Under the pieces are notes generated by a model. The model had not been told where the DNA came from and searched no databases. It worked only from the letters and a program-made list of their open reading frames with translations. From Nitrososphaerota archaeon (GTDB taxonomy: Archaea; Thermoproteota; Nitrososphaeria; Nitrososphaerales; CADDZS01): DNA of 39,005 bases. This document shows positions 8,049 through 16,026 of this stretch, piece after piece (position 1 is the stretch's first letter; each line of letters starts with the position of its first letter). The translations under genes were made by a program, and so were the position numbers. Where the stretch lies: NCBI GenBank assembly GCA_021325255.1, contig JAJPHP010000040.1:1-39005 (forward strand), read 5' to 3'.

Positions 8049-8204
8049 TTACACGATTTTTTCTCCCTGTTCCATGATCGGGCTGTCGATCATCATGAGC
8101 ACGAAGCCCTCGGAGGCGCTTTTCAGCGCGTTCTTTTCGGTGTCAATCATCTTTCCGAGGCCCTCGCGGACGCCGGCTGGAAAAAGCGCGATATGAATGC
8201 TCAT
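8049..8204 (-). CDS. possible 51-residue small protein
   Basis: A minus-strand ATG at 8204 opens a 51-residue frame (MSIHIALFPAGVREGL..., ending MEQGEKIV). The amphipathic, charge-balanced composition and the GLGKMIDTEKNALKSASEGF segment look coded rather than random. The motif ACAGGT just before the ATG is at best a weak ribosome-binding site. No family recognised. It is divergent from the VOC gene starting at 8237. It may be a genuine small gene or a remnant. Confidence 0.3.
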   Translation of the reverse strand: MSIHIALFPAGVREGLGKMIDTEKNALKSASEGFVLMMIDSPIMEQGEKIV

Positions 8205-8236
8205 ACCTGTGGCAACAGAGAGGCGTCAACAATTGA

Positions 8237-8704
8237 GTGAAAAAGAAGAAGGATAGCGCTGAATCAAGAAGAACCCCAACCAGGCTTTCAAGTCACGGGC
8301 AACTGCCGCCGCTAGGAGCGCTCCGGTTCCTATACGTCAGCTCCAAGGATGTGGACGAGGATGCTCGGTACTATGAGGACGTGATGGGCGCCGAGATCCT
8401 GTGGAAGGTGAGCGACTCCGGAGCCACCGTCGCAGCTGTCAGAATATCTGGGGACTCTGTCCTGCTTCTCCTAGCCGGTCACCAGCCTTCTCCGAGCTGC
8501 GAGCCAATCTACGAAGTAGACGATCTCAAAAGCACTGCGACGATGTAGAAAAAGCGCGGGTGGGAACCCGAGGGTAAACTCTTCGAGATTCCAAACGGGC
8601 CCTGCTTCGTGTTCCAGGATCCGAGCAGGAACAGGTTTGCGCTCTTTCAGGACGTCAGGCCGAATGTCGTGAGATACTTCGCTGAACGGAACAGGAAAGA
8701 GTAG
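8237..8704 (+). pseudogene. VOC (glyoxalase/bleomycin-resistance-like) protein with in-frame TAG
   Basis: From a GTG at 8237 the frame encodes a VOC fold: GALRFLYVSSKDVDEDARYY, VMGAEILWK, AAVRI, VLLLLAGH and PIYEVDDL. It is cut by TAG at 8546-8548. The same frame continues without other stops to 8704 with the missing second half: KKRGWEPEGKLFEIPNG, CFVFQDPSRNRFALFQ. Total would be 155 codons, a normal single-domain VOC length. The stop lies in the helix before KKRG, where Glu is common, so GAG to TAG is the simplest explanation. An expressed truncated product would lack half of the metal/substrate cavity. Readthrough or pyrrolysine insertion cannot be excluded from sequence alone. Confidence 0.7.
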
Positions 8705-9231
8705 CTCAGCCTTGTTGCACCAAGACAGGGAGGTAGGTCGTGTCTCATTGGATCGGAGTACTGGCAAGGAAAAAACAAGCAAACAAGAGCATAACCCTGC
8801 AGTAAGCGGATAGCGAAACTCTAAGAAAAGTTGTTAAACTTAGGGCGCGGGTGGGACTGAAACGTGGTGCCTTGGAGATTTCTAGATTCGCCCCGCGTTT
8901 TTAGACCGCTTTGCGATTTCCTGTCTCAGTCGCCGACTCTGATGGTTCAATGAGGGTCGCATAAGTTCCCCTGATCAGATAATTAAGCAGTTTGAGTTCC
9001 TAAGTTCGAAAACAGTCACTGTGCTGACTTATTATTGGCTGGATTCTTCGCACAAAACAATCAGTTTGCGAGAACCAAGTTTTCTTGTAAATGCCGGTCT
9101 TGCTGATACTCTGAAAGCCGAGAACGCGTCGGGAAAAAAGGACCGAGGAAGATGTGAATAATGATTTTCCGCATCTTCACTAAAGCCCTTGGTCAGGCCA
9201 TACATTCTTTCATGCTTGGCTCAATATTCTT
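8705..9231. other. non-coding stretch
   Basis: 527 bases with no supported gene. CGCGGG at about 8846-8851 can pair with CCCGCG at about 8894-8899, followed directly by five T. This could be a weak plus-strand terminator, but the 42-nt loop makes that doubtful. Confidence 0.35.
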
Positions 9232-9864
9232 CTAGCCCGTGTAGGCTTGAACCGGGCAGATGAAAGTAACGCCCGTGTCGAGTAGCGTCACTACGCCAGC
9301 AGATACGGCCGCATCTATGGCAGACCCTGAAGTGAGCGGTGTTGTTGTTCCAGCTACCACCACAGTAGATGCTAGATACCACGTGACTGTCACGCCTGGG
9401 GCAACTTGCCCAGTACGCGCCTGGGAGGTGCAAGAACTACTTCCAGAGCTGAAACTTGGCTGGTTGCCGAAGCAGACAACGAGGTAGACGTGCCAGAGCG
9501 CGCGGTAGCCTGGGTCGCCAGGGACAGTATCCAACGTGTGATCGTGATAACACTGGGTCGTGTTCGTGCCGGTGATGAAGCCAAGATGCTCGCAGGCGTC
9601 CGACTGTGGACTAATCGGTAAGCCCGCGCTGGGAACTTGCGGCGCCTCCTCATAGAAATCTTCTTGCGCCTGTGGTGCTCCCTTGTGCGGAGTAGGGGAC
9701 GGGGGAGCAACCATCGACCAGACCGTGTTGTCACCCCACACGAGTTCTGCAAAGGTCTTGCTCGAAGTATTCGATGCGAAGCTGGGCAGGGCCTCTACCG
9801 CGAGCAACGAGCTTAGACACAACACGCTTAAGACCAAGATAATTGCGAATGCTTTGGTACTCAT
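9232..9864 (-). CDS. exported protein of unknown function
   Basis: 210 residues with an N-terminal signal or anchor (STKAFAIILVLSVLCLSSLLAVEALPSF; a cleavage site after about residue 26-31 is plausible). The mature part starts with AELVWGDNTVWS, has a Pro-rich stretch, then ACEHLGFITG, TQCYHDHTLDT, VVCFGNQP and a final TFICPVQAYTG. It has several Cys and a His pair (YHDH) that might bind metal or form disulphides outside the cell. No known family recognised. The gene stands alone between two long non-coding stretches. Confidence 0.6.
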   Translation of the reverse strand: MSTKAFAIILVLSVLCLSSLLAVEALPSFASNTSSKTFAELVWGDNTVWSMVAPPSPTPHKGAPQAQEDFYEEAPQVPSAGLPISPQSDACEHLGFITGTNTTQCYHDHTLDTVPGDPGYRALWHVYLVVCFGNQPSFSSGSSSCTSQARTGQVAPGVTVTWYLASTVVVAGTTTPLTSGSAIDAAVSAGVVTLLDTGVTFICPVQAYTG

Positions 9865-10255
9865 TCCTCTTTAGTACTCACCGGGCTCCCCGATAAGGAA
9901 CGCTGGTCACCTTTGAAAATTCCGAGCGTACCCGCCAAGATGTAAACGCCTAACCGGCTTCCACCTCGCATTTAGGCAAACCTTGTGATTTAGTGGGTAG
10001 CCTCCCTCAATGTAAAGAGGGCTACACAAGGGAAGTGGCAATTTCGCACTTGAAACGAATCACGGCTTCCCACGTTCCAATTATTGCTGCATCTCTGTCG
10101 ACCGGTTTTCTTCTAGCGCGCATGCGTTTATAGGTCATTCCACATATTCTTACTCCTCTTTCTGCGATTCCGGATGCCCGAGCTCGGCATCTTGAGAGAA
10201 AAACAGGAGTGTGTGTCCTAAACAATAAAACGAAGACATTCAAGCTTGCGAGGGC
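9865..10255. other. intergenic region with DUF4242 promoter
   Basis: 391 bases without a gene between two divergently transcribed genes. The only clear element is the TATA-like run near 10220-10230 ahead of the DUF4242 gene. Confidence 0.4.
10219..10231 (+). promoter_or_regulatory. TATA-like element of the DUF4242 gene
   Basis: The run aaacaataaaac is about 26-36 nt upstream of the ATG at 10256, predicting a leaderless or nearly leaderless transcript and supporting that start. Confidence 0.5.
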
Positions 10256-10507
10256 ATGCCAAAATATATGGACATTCACAGAAACCTGAAGGGCAAGAAG
10301 CTCAAGGACGTGGCCGCCGCACACGAGCAGGATCTCAAGGTCCAAAACAAGCACGGTGTCAAGTTCCTAAAGTACTGGGTGGATGAAAAGGAGGGGACGG
10401 TCTTTTGCCTATCGGAGGCTCCAAACAAAGACGCCCCGACAAAAGCCCACAAGGAAGCGCACGGACTCATCCCGCACGAGACATACGAAGTCCAAGAAGG
10501 GAGCTAG
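10256..10507 (+). CDS. DUF4242 (SCO4226-like, nickel-binding type) protein
   Basis: 83 residues, a typical single-domain DUF4242 length. Visible features are the MPKYMDIHRNL strand, KDVAAAHEQDLKVQNKHGV, the central KYWVDEKEGTVFCLSEAPN strand pair and the terminal AHKEAHGLIPHETYEV. The family includes the actinobacterial SCO4226 protein described as nickel-binding. The His residues here (H8, H65, H69, H74 approx.) could be ligands, but nickel binding is only inferred. The gene stands alone, followed by a pyrimidine-rich tract. Confidence 0.75.
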   Translation: MPKYMDIHRNLKGKKLKDVAAAHEQDLKVQNKHGVKFLKYWVDEKEGTVFCLSEAPNKDAPTKAHKEAHGLIPHETYEVQEGS

Positions 10508-10526
10508 CTAGCCGAATTCCCCCGTC

Positions 10527-10570
10527 CTCACTCTTTACTTTTCATTCGCCTCTTTCTTTCTTTCATTCCA
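10527..10570 (+). terminator. pyrimidine-rich tract, likely terminator of the DUF4242 gene
   Basis: Starting 20 bases after the stop, the plus strand has repeated T-runs (ctctttactttt, cctctttctttctttc). This matches archaeal factor-independent termination at oligo-T tracts. Confidence 0.4.
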
Positions 10571-10647
10571 TCGGCGCTGGAAAGGCATCTATCGAACATT
10601 ATCACAATTGAGAATGTCGCCACACTCTCCCCCCCACTTTCTCGTGA

Positions 10648-11103
10648 TCTAGTATCCCAGCTCATCTGACCTGGTTCATCAGCCAGCTCGCTTCGAATGC
10701 GACCTCGCCTTTCGACGTTATTACCCTGAGGCCGAACCTGAGCTATGCACGCTACGAGCTGAACGTGACGAGCGCTAACCTGCCTCTTCTTTGACAGTGT
10801 CCGTACTCGGATCTGAGGATACAGGACAACACCTCCCACGTTGATAGTCTGGGGCTCTATCACGTCGTGGGGTAGGTCGTCAACAATGGAAACGCTCTGT
10901 CCAACTTTACCGAAGTCGCCGCGGCCTTCTACAACAGCTCGGGGGTATTGATCGGCGTGGGTTACACGTCTACTAATCCCGAATCGCTTCCCGCAGGTCA
11001 GACAACGTCATTTGATCTGAGCTTGATTGCGGGAGGGAGTAACTTCAACCATCAAATTGCATCGTACTCGCTGTGGGCAGGCGGCGAAGAAGTAGAAAGT
11101 TGA
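10648..11103 (+). pseudogene. FxLYD-type extracellular domain protein, two in-frame stops
   Basis: One plus-strand frame reads as a protein from about 10648 to a TGA at 11101-11103 but contains TGA at 10792-10794 and TAG at 10873-10875. Downstream parts read GLYHVVG, stop, VVNNGNALSNFTEVAAAFYN and GVLIGVGYTSTNPESLPAG. This is the hallmark pattern of FxLYD domains, in which G-E-V-x-N-x-G is usual, so the TAG probably replaces a GAG. The N-terminal portion (TSPFDVITLRPNLSYARYEL) has no start codon in frame. A dead remnant of a cell-surface protein gene is the best reading. Confidence 0.65.
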
Positions 11104-11192
11104 ACGAGGTCAGAATGTTCTGCAGCTTCAGCGTATGACCCCACGTATAAGGGACCTGTCAGATCTGGAAATTACTCTTCTATCTGCTCTGT

Positions 11193-11848
11193 TTACTTTA
11201 GCACATATTTGATCGCCTTGATGAACGATTGGTACAATGGTTGGTGATGTAGCCAGAATACATTGATCCAGTTGGAAATATGTTCCAATTTGCATATTTC
11301 GCCATGGTTTCTGCATGGAAATAGATCATCGAATGACTCAGTTCTATCTTTTAGTCTCTGCACCGTTCTCTCCATAACCTCCCATAGCCACGAACCATGA
11401 AGATAGATATGATGCTTCAGATTCATCGATTCGCATGCTAGGGAGTACCAGTCTGCGGCGTCAGTCCACACCCGGATGCTTACCATATTTTCTGATAAGG
11501 ATCTTGAATGAACATTTCTACAGATATTGAATTGGCTGTCCATGCGAAATGTAATCCCAAAATTCTATCCTCGAATGGTTCGTATGCAATGAATAAGAAT
11601 GCAGACATTCCAGCTATTGTAATTGCTGTCTCGTCAACTGCGAATATCTTGACTCGCTCTCTTCCTAATCTAAACAACCGATGAAAGCTTTTGTTTGATC
11701 CAATATCTTGGTACCAATCCCACACTGCTTTGTGGGTTCTCTTCACGAGCGGTTCTATAGCTCTTGAAGTTGCTCGAAAGGATAATCCCTCGAAGACCAG
11801 ATATACAGCGAAGTACACAATCTCCTGCGGTGTTCGTTCTCTTTCCAC
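11193..11848 (-). pseudogene. IS6-like DDE transposase, broken by two frameshifts
   Basis: From a GTG at 11848 the product begins ERERTPQEIVYFAVYLVF and carries AVWDWYQDIG and the first catalytic Asp in KIFAVDET. Near 11480-11520 the frame shifts twice: LIRKYGKHPG is in a different frame from both halves. It then continues as VWTDAADWYSLACESMNLKHH (second Asp), HGSWLWEVMERTVQ (Glu) and ends at 11193 with PLYQSFIKAIKYVLK. The order and the HGSWLWE signature fit archaeal IS6-type transposases. No clear terminal inverted repeats were found, so element ends are undefined. It should be inactive. Confidence 0.8.
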
Positions 11849-11878
11849 ATATGATCACAATGGAAGGAGAGCGGGCAC

Positions 11879-11900
11879 TCGGCCTTTAGGCCGATCGGCC
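11879..11900. repeat. nested GGCC palindromes upstream of the transposase
   Basis: TCGGCC-TTTA-GGCCGA (11879-11894) overlaps the 12-bp palindrome GGCCGATCGGCC (11889-11900). They lie about 30-50 bases from the 5' end of the transposase gene and may belong to the element's end or be an unrelated hairpin. Confidence 0.45.
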
Positions 11901-11998
11901 AGAAACATGCTTAACTAAACGGGGCAGCTATAGCTCAGATAACTCTTAAATGAGGTACGACGCTTTCGAAGAAATTGCTCGTATCGTTACTGCAACGC

Positions 11999-12097
11999 GC
12001 CGAGGTAGCTCAGCCTGGGAGAGCACTCGAAGGCAGATTGGATTGCCTGGTGAGGCTGAAGACCGAGCTGTCGTGAGTTCAAGTCTCACCCTCGGCA
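11999..12097 (+). tRNA. tRNA-Phe (GAA) with a 25-nt intron
   Basis: The acceptor stem GCCGAGG/CCTCGGC (11999-12005 with 12090-12096), D-arm GCTC...GAGC, T-arm GTGAG-TTCAAGT-CTCAC (12073-12089) and discriminator A12097 are all present; CCA is not fully encoded. Removing 12030-12054 (or 12029-12053, which gives the same product) yields an anticodon stem CTCGG/CCGAG and the loop CTGAAGA, with anticodon GAA at 12058-12060. The intron therefore interrupts the 5' strand of the anticodon stem, between nucleotides 30 and 31 or 29 and 30, not the canonical 37/38 site. A mature length of 74 nt supports the reading. Confidence 0.9.
12030..12054 (+). other. non-canonical tRNA-Phe intron
   Basis: A 25-nt intron with an internal hairpin AGGCA-8 nt-TGCCT. 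Splicing by the archaeal endonuclease would need a relaxed bulge-helix-bulge at this site, which was not fully modelled here. Confidence 0.75.
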
Positions 12098-12295
12098 CCT
12101 ATATGCATGCCAAAGGGCGGTAAAATGGTCCTTCTCTTAGGCTTAAGATTGGATGGGAGAATCACATTTCACTAGGCTTCATTATGGCTTGACGAACAGC
12201 ACCACGACCTCGTTCTACGAAGAAGAACACACTGAGTCGACAGTAGAGCCAAATAACGCTACTACTGCTCACTCTCTGAAACGGGCGCGAAATCT

Positions 12296-12838
12296 ATGAG
12301 CGAGGGGAGACCATCCTTCCAAGGGCCGCCGAGGAAATCTCGGAAGCTGTTGGTGGTGATTGTGGTTCTCGTGGTTGTTGCAGTATCGGGTCTCATCGGA
12401 TGGATTATTTTTTGGTACCAGAATGTCCAATGCGGGCTCGCCTGCGGACCGCCCATTGACGTGCCGGTAATCGAGAGCGCCCACCTGAGCCAATCTTCAA
12501 CGGAAACAAATTGCAGCGTCGTCGCCGCAAATCTAGTTGCTCGCTGCGAACTCTCAATCTCGCCAGGTGATTCCGGATCCATTTCACTTAACCTCAAGAG
12601 CGAGAACGGTGACAGCAGAGTCCAGTTTGGTACGAATTCAACCGAAGCATCCTGTGTAAAATTCACATCCGTACCAAACTGTACATACGTTTCTGTTCCT
12701 GACTACAACACCGGCGGTTGCATTGTCCCGCAAAGTGGAACGACATTCCTCTTCGATTACAACGTCTCGCAAACCCTGCCAGCGCAAAAGCAAGTTGTCT
12801 TAACCATCACGGTGACGAAGACGTGCTGCTGGCCCTAA
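12296..12838 (+). CDS. membrane-anchored extracellular protein, unknown
   Basis: 180 residues. A cationic, Pro-rich N-terminus (PPRKSRK) precedes one strong helix (LLVVIVVLVVVAVSGLIGWI, about 18-37). The outside domain of about 140 residues is rich in Ser/Thr/Asn with several Cys (QCGLACG, ETNCS, ARCEL, ASCVKF, PNCTY, GGCI, TCCWP) and N-glycosylation-like NCS/NCT sites. The beta-rich pattern ending VVLTITVTKTCCWP suggests an immunoglobulin-like fold held by disulphides; this is inference. No family recognised. Confidence 0.65.
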   Translation: MSEGRPSFQGPPRKSRKLLVVIVVLVVVAVSGLIGWIIFWYQNVQCGLACGPPIDVPVIESAHLSQSSTETNCSVVAANLVARCELSISPGDSGSISLNLKSENGDSRVQFGTNSTEASCVKFTSVPNCTYVSVPDYNTGGCIVPQSGTTFLFDYNVSQTLPAQKQVVLTITVTKTCCWP

Positions 12839-12903
12839 CGCATTCTGCCGAGAGCGAATAGAAATCGAAGTCTTTTGTAGGCCGCTCGACCAACCCATTC
12901 TTG

Positions 12904-13992
12904 CTATTTGATCAATCCTAATTTTCTTACGAACTCAAGGAATCTGGGATCGGAGTGCATCTCTTCGAAAGCAAAGTCCGTTGTGACAGTCCTCAAGTAG
13001 CCAGAATGCTCGATGTAAGCTTTCTCGAGCCATTCAAAGGCCTTGTCCTTTTCCCCGAGACTTCCGTATGCGCAAGCTATTGCCGACGATCCCATGCGAT
13101 GTTCTTCGTAGTGTCGAAGCATTTCCGAAACCACGTCATGAGCCTCTTCCCTTCTGCCCGCCTTTACTAGGGCGTAGACCAGGTCGCTCATCCGCGGCGG
13201 GGCGTAATCCTTCGACATCTCGATACTCTTCTTAATTTCAGCAATGCCCGCGTCATAAATCCCCTTCCTTATGTAGCACAAGCCAAGGTTCCCGTGACAG
13301 TGCGCATTCTCCGGATCAAGCTCCAGAACCTTCTTGTAAAGCTCTATCGCCTTGTCCGGTAGACCGCCGTAGAGATACGACGTGGCCGCAAATTGCATCG
13401 TGCGGGCTGACATTGGATCAAGCTCTAGTGCCTTCTCAGTTTCTCGGAGAGACTTGTCTCGCTGCCAGGAGTTGAGATAATGAGAGGCCAACTGCTGATG
13501 GGCTCCAGCCAGGTTGGGGTTGAGTTCTATGGCTCGTTGCATTTCTCTCAATGCGTCATCATTCTTCCATTTGTTCTCCAAGAGGAACGCCATCGCCTGA
13601 TGCGCCTCTGGAAGCGAGTCATCGAGTTTCAGCGCCATGTTGGCGGCTTGCTCAGATTTCGCGAAGGCTTCCTCAACGGGTATCGTTTCAAAGAAGCCGA
13701 GGAAGTTATACACAATCGCGATGTCCGCGTAGGGCAGCGCGAAATTCGGGTCTATCTTGATTGCCCGCTCAAAGTACTGCAAAGCCAGCATGTACTCCTC
13801 CTGGGTGATTCGATCCATGTGGAAAAGCCCCTTCAGGTAGAGATCATAAGCCACGGGATCCGTGGTGGGAGGACGAAGAATCTTCTCCTTGTCTTCTTGG
13901 ATGAGCCGAATTCTAAGGGCAGATGCAACTCTATTCGCAATGTCGCTCTGAATTGCAAAGATGTCCTTGATTTCTCTATCGTAACTTTCGGA
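12904..13992 (-). pseudogene. TPR half of the interrupted cyclase gene
   Basis: This is the continuation, in the same frame, of the cyclase gene after the TGA at 13993-13995. The first residues (SESYDREIKDIFAIQSDIA) complete the TolB-like domain. After about residue 50 comes a series of roughly seven tetratricopeptide repeats (AYDLYLKGLFHM, ALQYFERAIKIDPNFALPYA, ALREMQRAIELNPNLAGAHQ, KALELDPMSART, AIELYKKVLELDPENAHCH and so on), ending at 12904. A separate product could in principle start at the GTG at 13854, which would give 316 residues of almost pure TPR. Without readthrough the two halves are not joined. Confidence 0.75.
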
Positions 13993-14898
13993 TCAAAGAT
14001 GCCGGCTGTCCTCTGCGTTGACTAGCTGAGCGGTGATTCTCAGTTTGTCTCCCGACTTTCTTACACTGCCCTCGAGTATTGTGCCGACTCTCAGTTCTCT
14101 TGCAATTTCCTCAATTTTCTTTTGATAGCCCTTGTAACTCATGACCGAGGTCCTGGCAATCACCGAAAGCCCGCTAATCCTCGATATCGTGGAGATCAGC
14201 TCTTCAGTCATTCCATCCGAGAAATACTCGTCGTTCGGATCAGGGCTCATGTTGTAAAAGGGGAGAACAGCGATTCTTAGCCTGTCAAATTCCGCGCCAG
14301 TGCGACCCTGAGATGCTGGTTCTTCAGATCTCTTTTCACTCTGCCAGGGCATTACCATCTTGAAGATTTCAATTGGCTCCACGACGTTCTTTAGCGTCTT
14401 GAGCCCCAAGCTTTGTAGTGACAAATCGAATTTGTTTTGGACGTGGTCAAAGACCTGCCTAGTTAGGCATACTCCTCCGGGTTGCGCGAGAGGCTCTATC
14501 CTGGAAGCAACATTGACAGCGTCGACTGAGATGTCGCCATCACTGGACTCTAGTACATCACCCACGTGAATGCCCACTCTCAGTATGAGTCTTCTGTCCT
14601 CGGGCGCAGAGATGTTGAACTCCCTGGTTGCCCTTTGAATGTCGTAGGCACACCTCGCCGCGTCCAGAGCGCTTGGGAACTGCGCAAGAAAGGCGTCTCC
14701 GATAGTTTTTACTTCTCTACCGTTGTGCCTTTTGAAAATTGGTCTGAGTAATTTCCTCTGCTGGTTGACCAAAGCCAATGAAAGTGCCTCATTGCTCTGC
14801 CCCAGCCTGGTGTACCCGACCATGTCGGTAAACATGATCGCGGAGAGTTTTCTCCGGCCGGGACTACTTTGACCCTGACCTTTCTTCTTCTGCGCCAT
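13993..14898 (-). CDS. class III adenylate/guanylate cyclase with TolB-like domain, cut by TGA
   Basis: 301 residues. The cyclase domain (about 14-180) keeps every catalytic residue I can locate: metal Asp D25 in FTDMVGYT and D68 in IGDAF, adenine-type K64 and D126, and transition-state N129 and R133 (VNVASR). A TolB-like beta-alpha domain follows (RIAVLPFYNMSPDPNDEYF, GTILEGSVRKSG). The frame stops at AEDSRHL-TGA, where relatives have HLWSE; a single TGG to TGA change explains it. The architecture cyclase-TolB-TPR is common in bacteria and unusual in archaea, so horizontal transfer is likely. A TATA-like aagcttaatt (minus strand, about 14945-14955) precedes it. Confidence 0.8.
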   Translation of the reverse strand: MAQKKKGQGQSSPGRRKLSAIMFTDMVGYTRLGQSNEALSLALVNQQRKLLRPIFKRHNGREVKTIGDAFLAQFPSALDAARCAYDIQRATREFNISAPEDRRLILRVGIHVGDVLESSDGDISVDAVNVASRIEPLAQPGGVCLTRQVFDHVQNKFDLSLQSLGLKTLKNVVEPIEIFKMVMPWQSEKRSEEPASQGRTGAEFDRLRIAVLPFYNMSPDPNDEYFSDGMTEELISTISRISGLSVIARTSVMSYKGYQKKIEEIARELRVGTILEGSVRKSGDKLRITAQLVNAEDSRHL

Positions 14899-15096
14899 GT
14901 ATTACTCACAGTCTCGGCGTATCGGCGTTGAGAGCACAAACAGAATTAAGCTTTTGTAGAATCTGAACTGGTAAAGGCAAGGCTCGGACACTCCCACTAG
15001 CCATGAATGACTCTTGTAGCGTACCAACCGATTAGAAGCTATCGACTCAGTGTACGCTTGATTTGCTAAAAATGAAAACTCCCCTAGGGGCGGACG

Positions 15097-15106
15097 CACT
15101 TTATAC
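15097..15106 (+). promoter_or_regulatory. TATA box deciding the DUF1801 start
   Basis: The run cactttatac is centred about 26 nt upstream of the ATG at 15129, predicting a leaderless transcript beginning at that ATG. This argues against the longer frame from 15063. Confidence 0.55.
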
Positions 15107-15128
15107 TGCAAAGCGTATCCTGCCCGCC

Positions 15129-15494
15129 ATGAATGGCAACACCAAGAAGGTAAGGAGCGTCGATGAATACACCGCTACCGCTCCAAAGGACGCACAGGTC
15201 AAACTTTCTGAGATCCGCACGATAGTCAGAAAAGCAGCACCCGCGGCCGTTGAAGGGATAAGCTACAACATGCCCTTCTACAAGTTTTACGGCCCGCTCG
15301 CAGGGTTCGCAGCATTCAACGATCACATCAGTCTTTTTGGCATCGTCTCCGAAGGGGAGAGGGCACTGCTAAGAGGATACGAATCAACAAAAGGCACTAT
15401 CCACTTTCCTCTATCAAAGCCCTTGCCCAAGGCGTTGATTGTGAAACTGCTCAAGGCCCGAGTGAAAAGGAAGGAAGAAGCGAGGGAAAACTAG
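15129..15494 (+). CDS. DUF1801 (YdhG-like) family protein
   Basis: 121 residues from the ATG at 15129. The frame is open back to 15063 but the TATA box at 15097-15106 would then lie inside the gene. Family features: VDEYTATAPKDAQVKLSEIRTIVRKAAP, the EGISYNMPFYK core, LAGFAAFNDHISLFGI and the terminal GTIHFPLSKPLPKALIVKLLKARVKR. DUF1801 proteins are small single-domain proteins; a Bacillus member has been called an iron chaperone (frataxin-like), but most have no tested role. The SnoaL-like gene starts four bases after its stop, so the two form an operon. Confidence 0.8.
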   Translation: MNGNTKKVRSVDEYTATAPKDAQVKLSEIRTIVRKAAPAAVEGISYNMPFYKFYGPLAGFAAFNDHISLFGIVSEGERALLRGYESTKGTIHFPLSKPLPKALIVKLLKARVKRKEEAREN

Positions 15495-15497
15495 CGC

Positions 15498-15926
15498 ATG
15501 CCCAGCAAACAGGGAAAGGCAAGTTCCAAAGATCAAAGTGGGAGTAAGGAAAAAATCGTAAAGGATTTCTTTCAACTTATCGTACAGGGAAGGCCGAAGG
15601 AGGGGCTGGCTTTCTTTTCAAGCGACTGCATCCAGCACAACCCATACGTCAAGGGAGGAATGGATGCACTGCTCGACGCAATGGCAGCGATGCAAAAAGA
15701 AAGTCCAAAGTATCCAGATCCCTATTTCAACGTGAAATACATCCTCGTTGACAGAGACATGGCCGCAGTCCATACTGAGCTGTTGAATTCAAAATCCAAT
15801 CCAAGTCAAGGAGGGCTAAGGCAAGTACATCTCTTCCGCTTTGGCGCAAACAACAAGATTGTAGAGTACTGGGACATAACGCAGACGATCCAGCCCGATA
15901 TGCCTAACGCGAAAGGAGCATTCTAG
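15498..15926 (+). CDS. SnoaL-like (NTF2-fold) protein
   Basis: 142 residues. After a charged 18-residue N-terminus come EKIVKDFFQLIVQGRPKEGLAFF, DCIQHNPYVKGGMDALLDAM, AAVHTELLNS and VHLFRFGANNKIVEYWDITQTIQ, the typical cone-shaped NTF2/SnoaL pattern with the I-Q-H-N-P and E-Y-W-D-I signatures of the predicted aldol-condensing/polyketide-cyclase-like group. Substrate unknown. It starts four bases behind the DUF1801 stop and is presumably co-transcribed. Confidence 0.75.
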   Translation: MPSKQGKASSKDQSGSKEKIVKDFFQLIVQGRPKEGLAFFSSDCIQHNPYVKGGMDALLDAMAAMQKESPKYPDPYFNVKYILVDRDMAAVHTELLNSKSNPSQGGLRQVHLFRFGANNKIVEYWDITQTIQPDMPNAKGAF

Positions 15927-16026
15927 TTCAAAACGACCATTACAGGTGAGTATGCAACTTTCCGGGAAAGCAACTGAGGCTCGCGCGATCGTACCGAAAA
16001 AGTCACGCTTCATACTCGAGCCTTTC

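Noticed and set aside
8702..8760. tRNA-like GTAGCTCAGCC
   Set aside because: It resembles a D-arm start but no acceptor stem, anticodon arm or T-arm follows.
8555..8855. 12-base repeat GCGCGGGTGGGA at about 8555 and 8844
   Set aside because: Only two copies, one inside the VOC reading frame; probably coincidence.
5242..13995. TGA read as Trp throughout (alternative genetic code)
   Set aside because: Many intact genes end with TGA at the natural family end (for example 1342, 1854, 2851), so TGA works as a stop.
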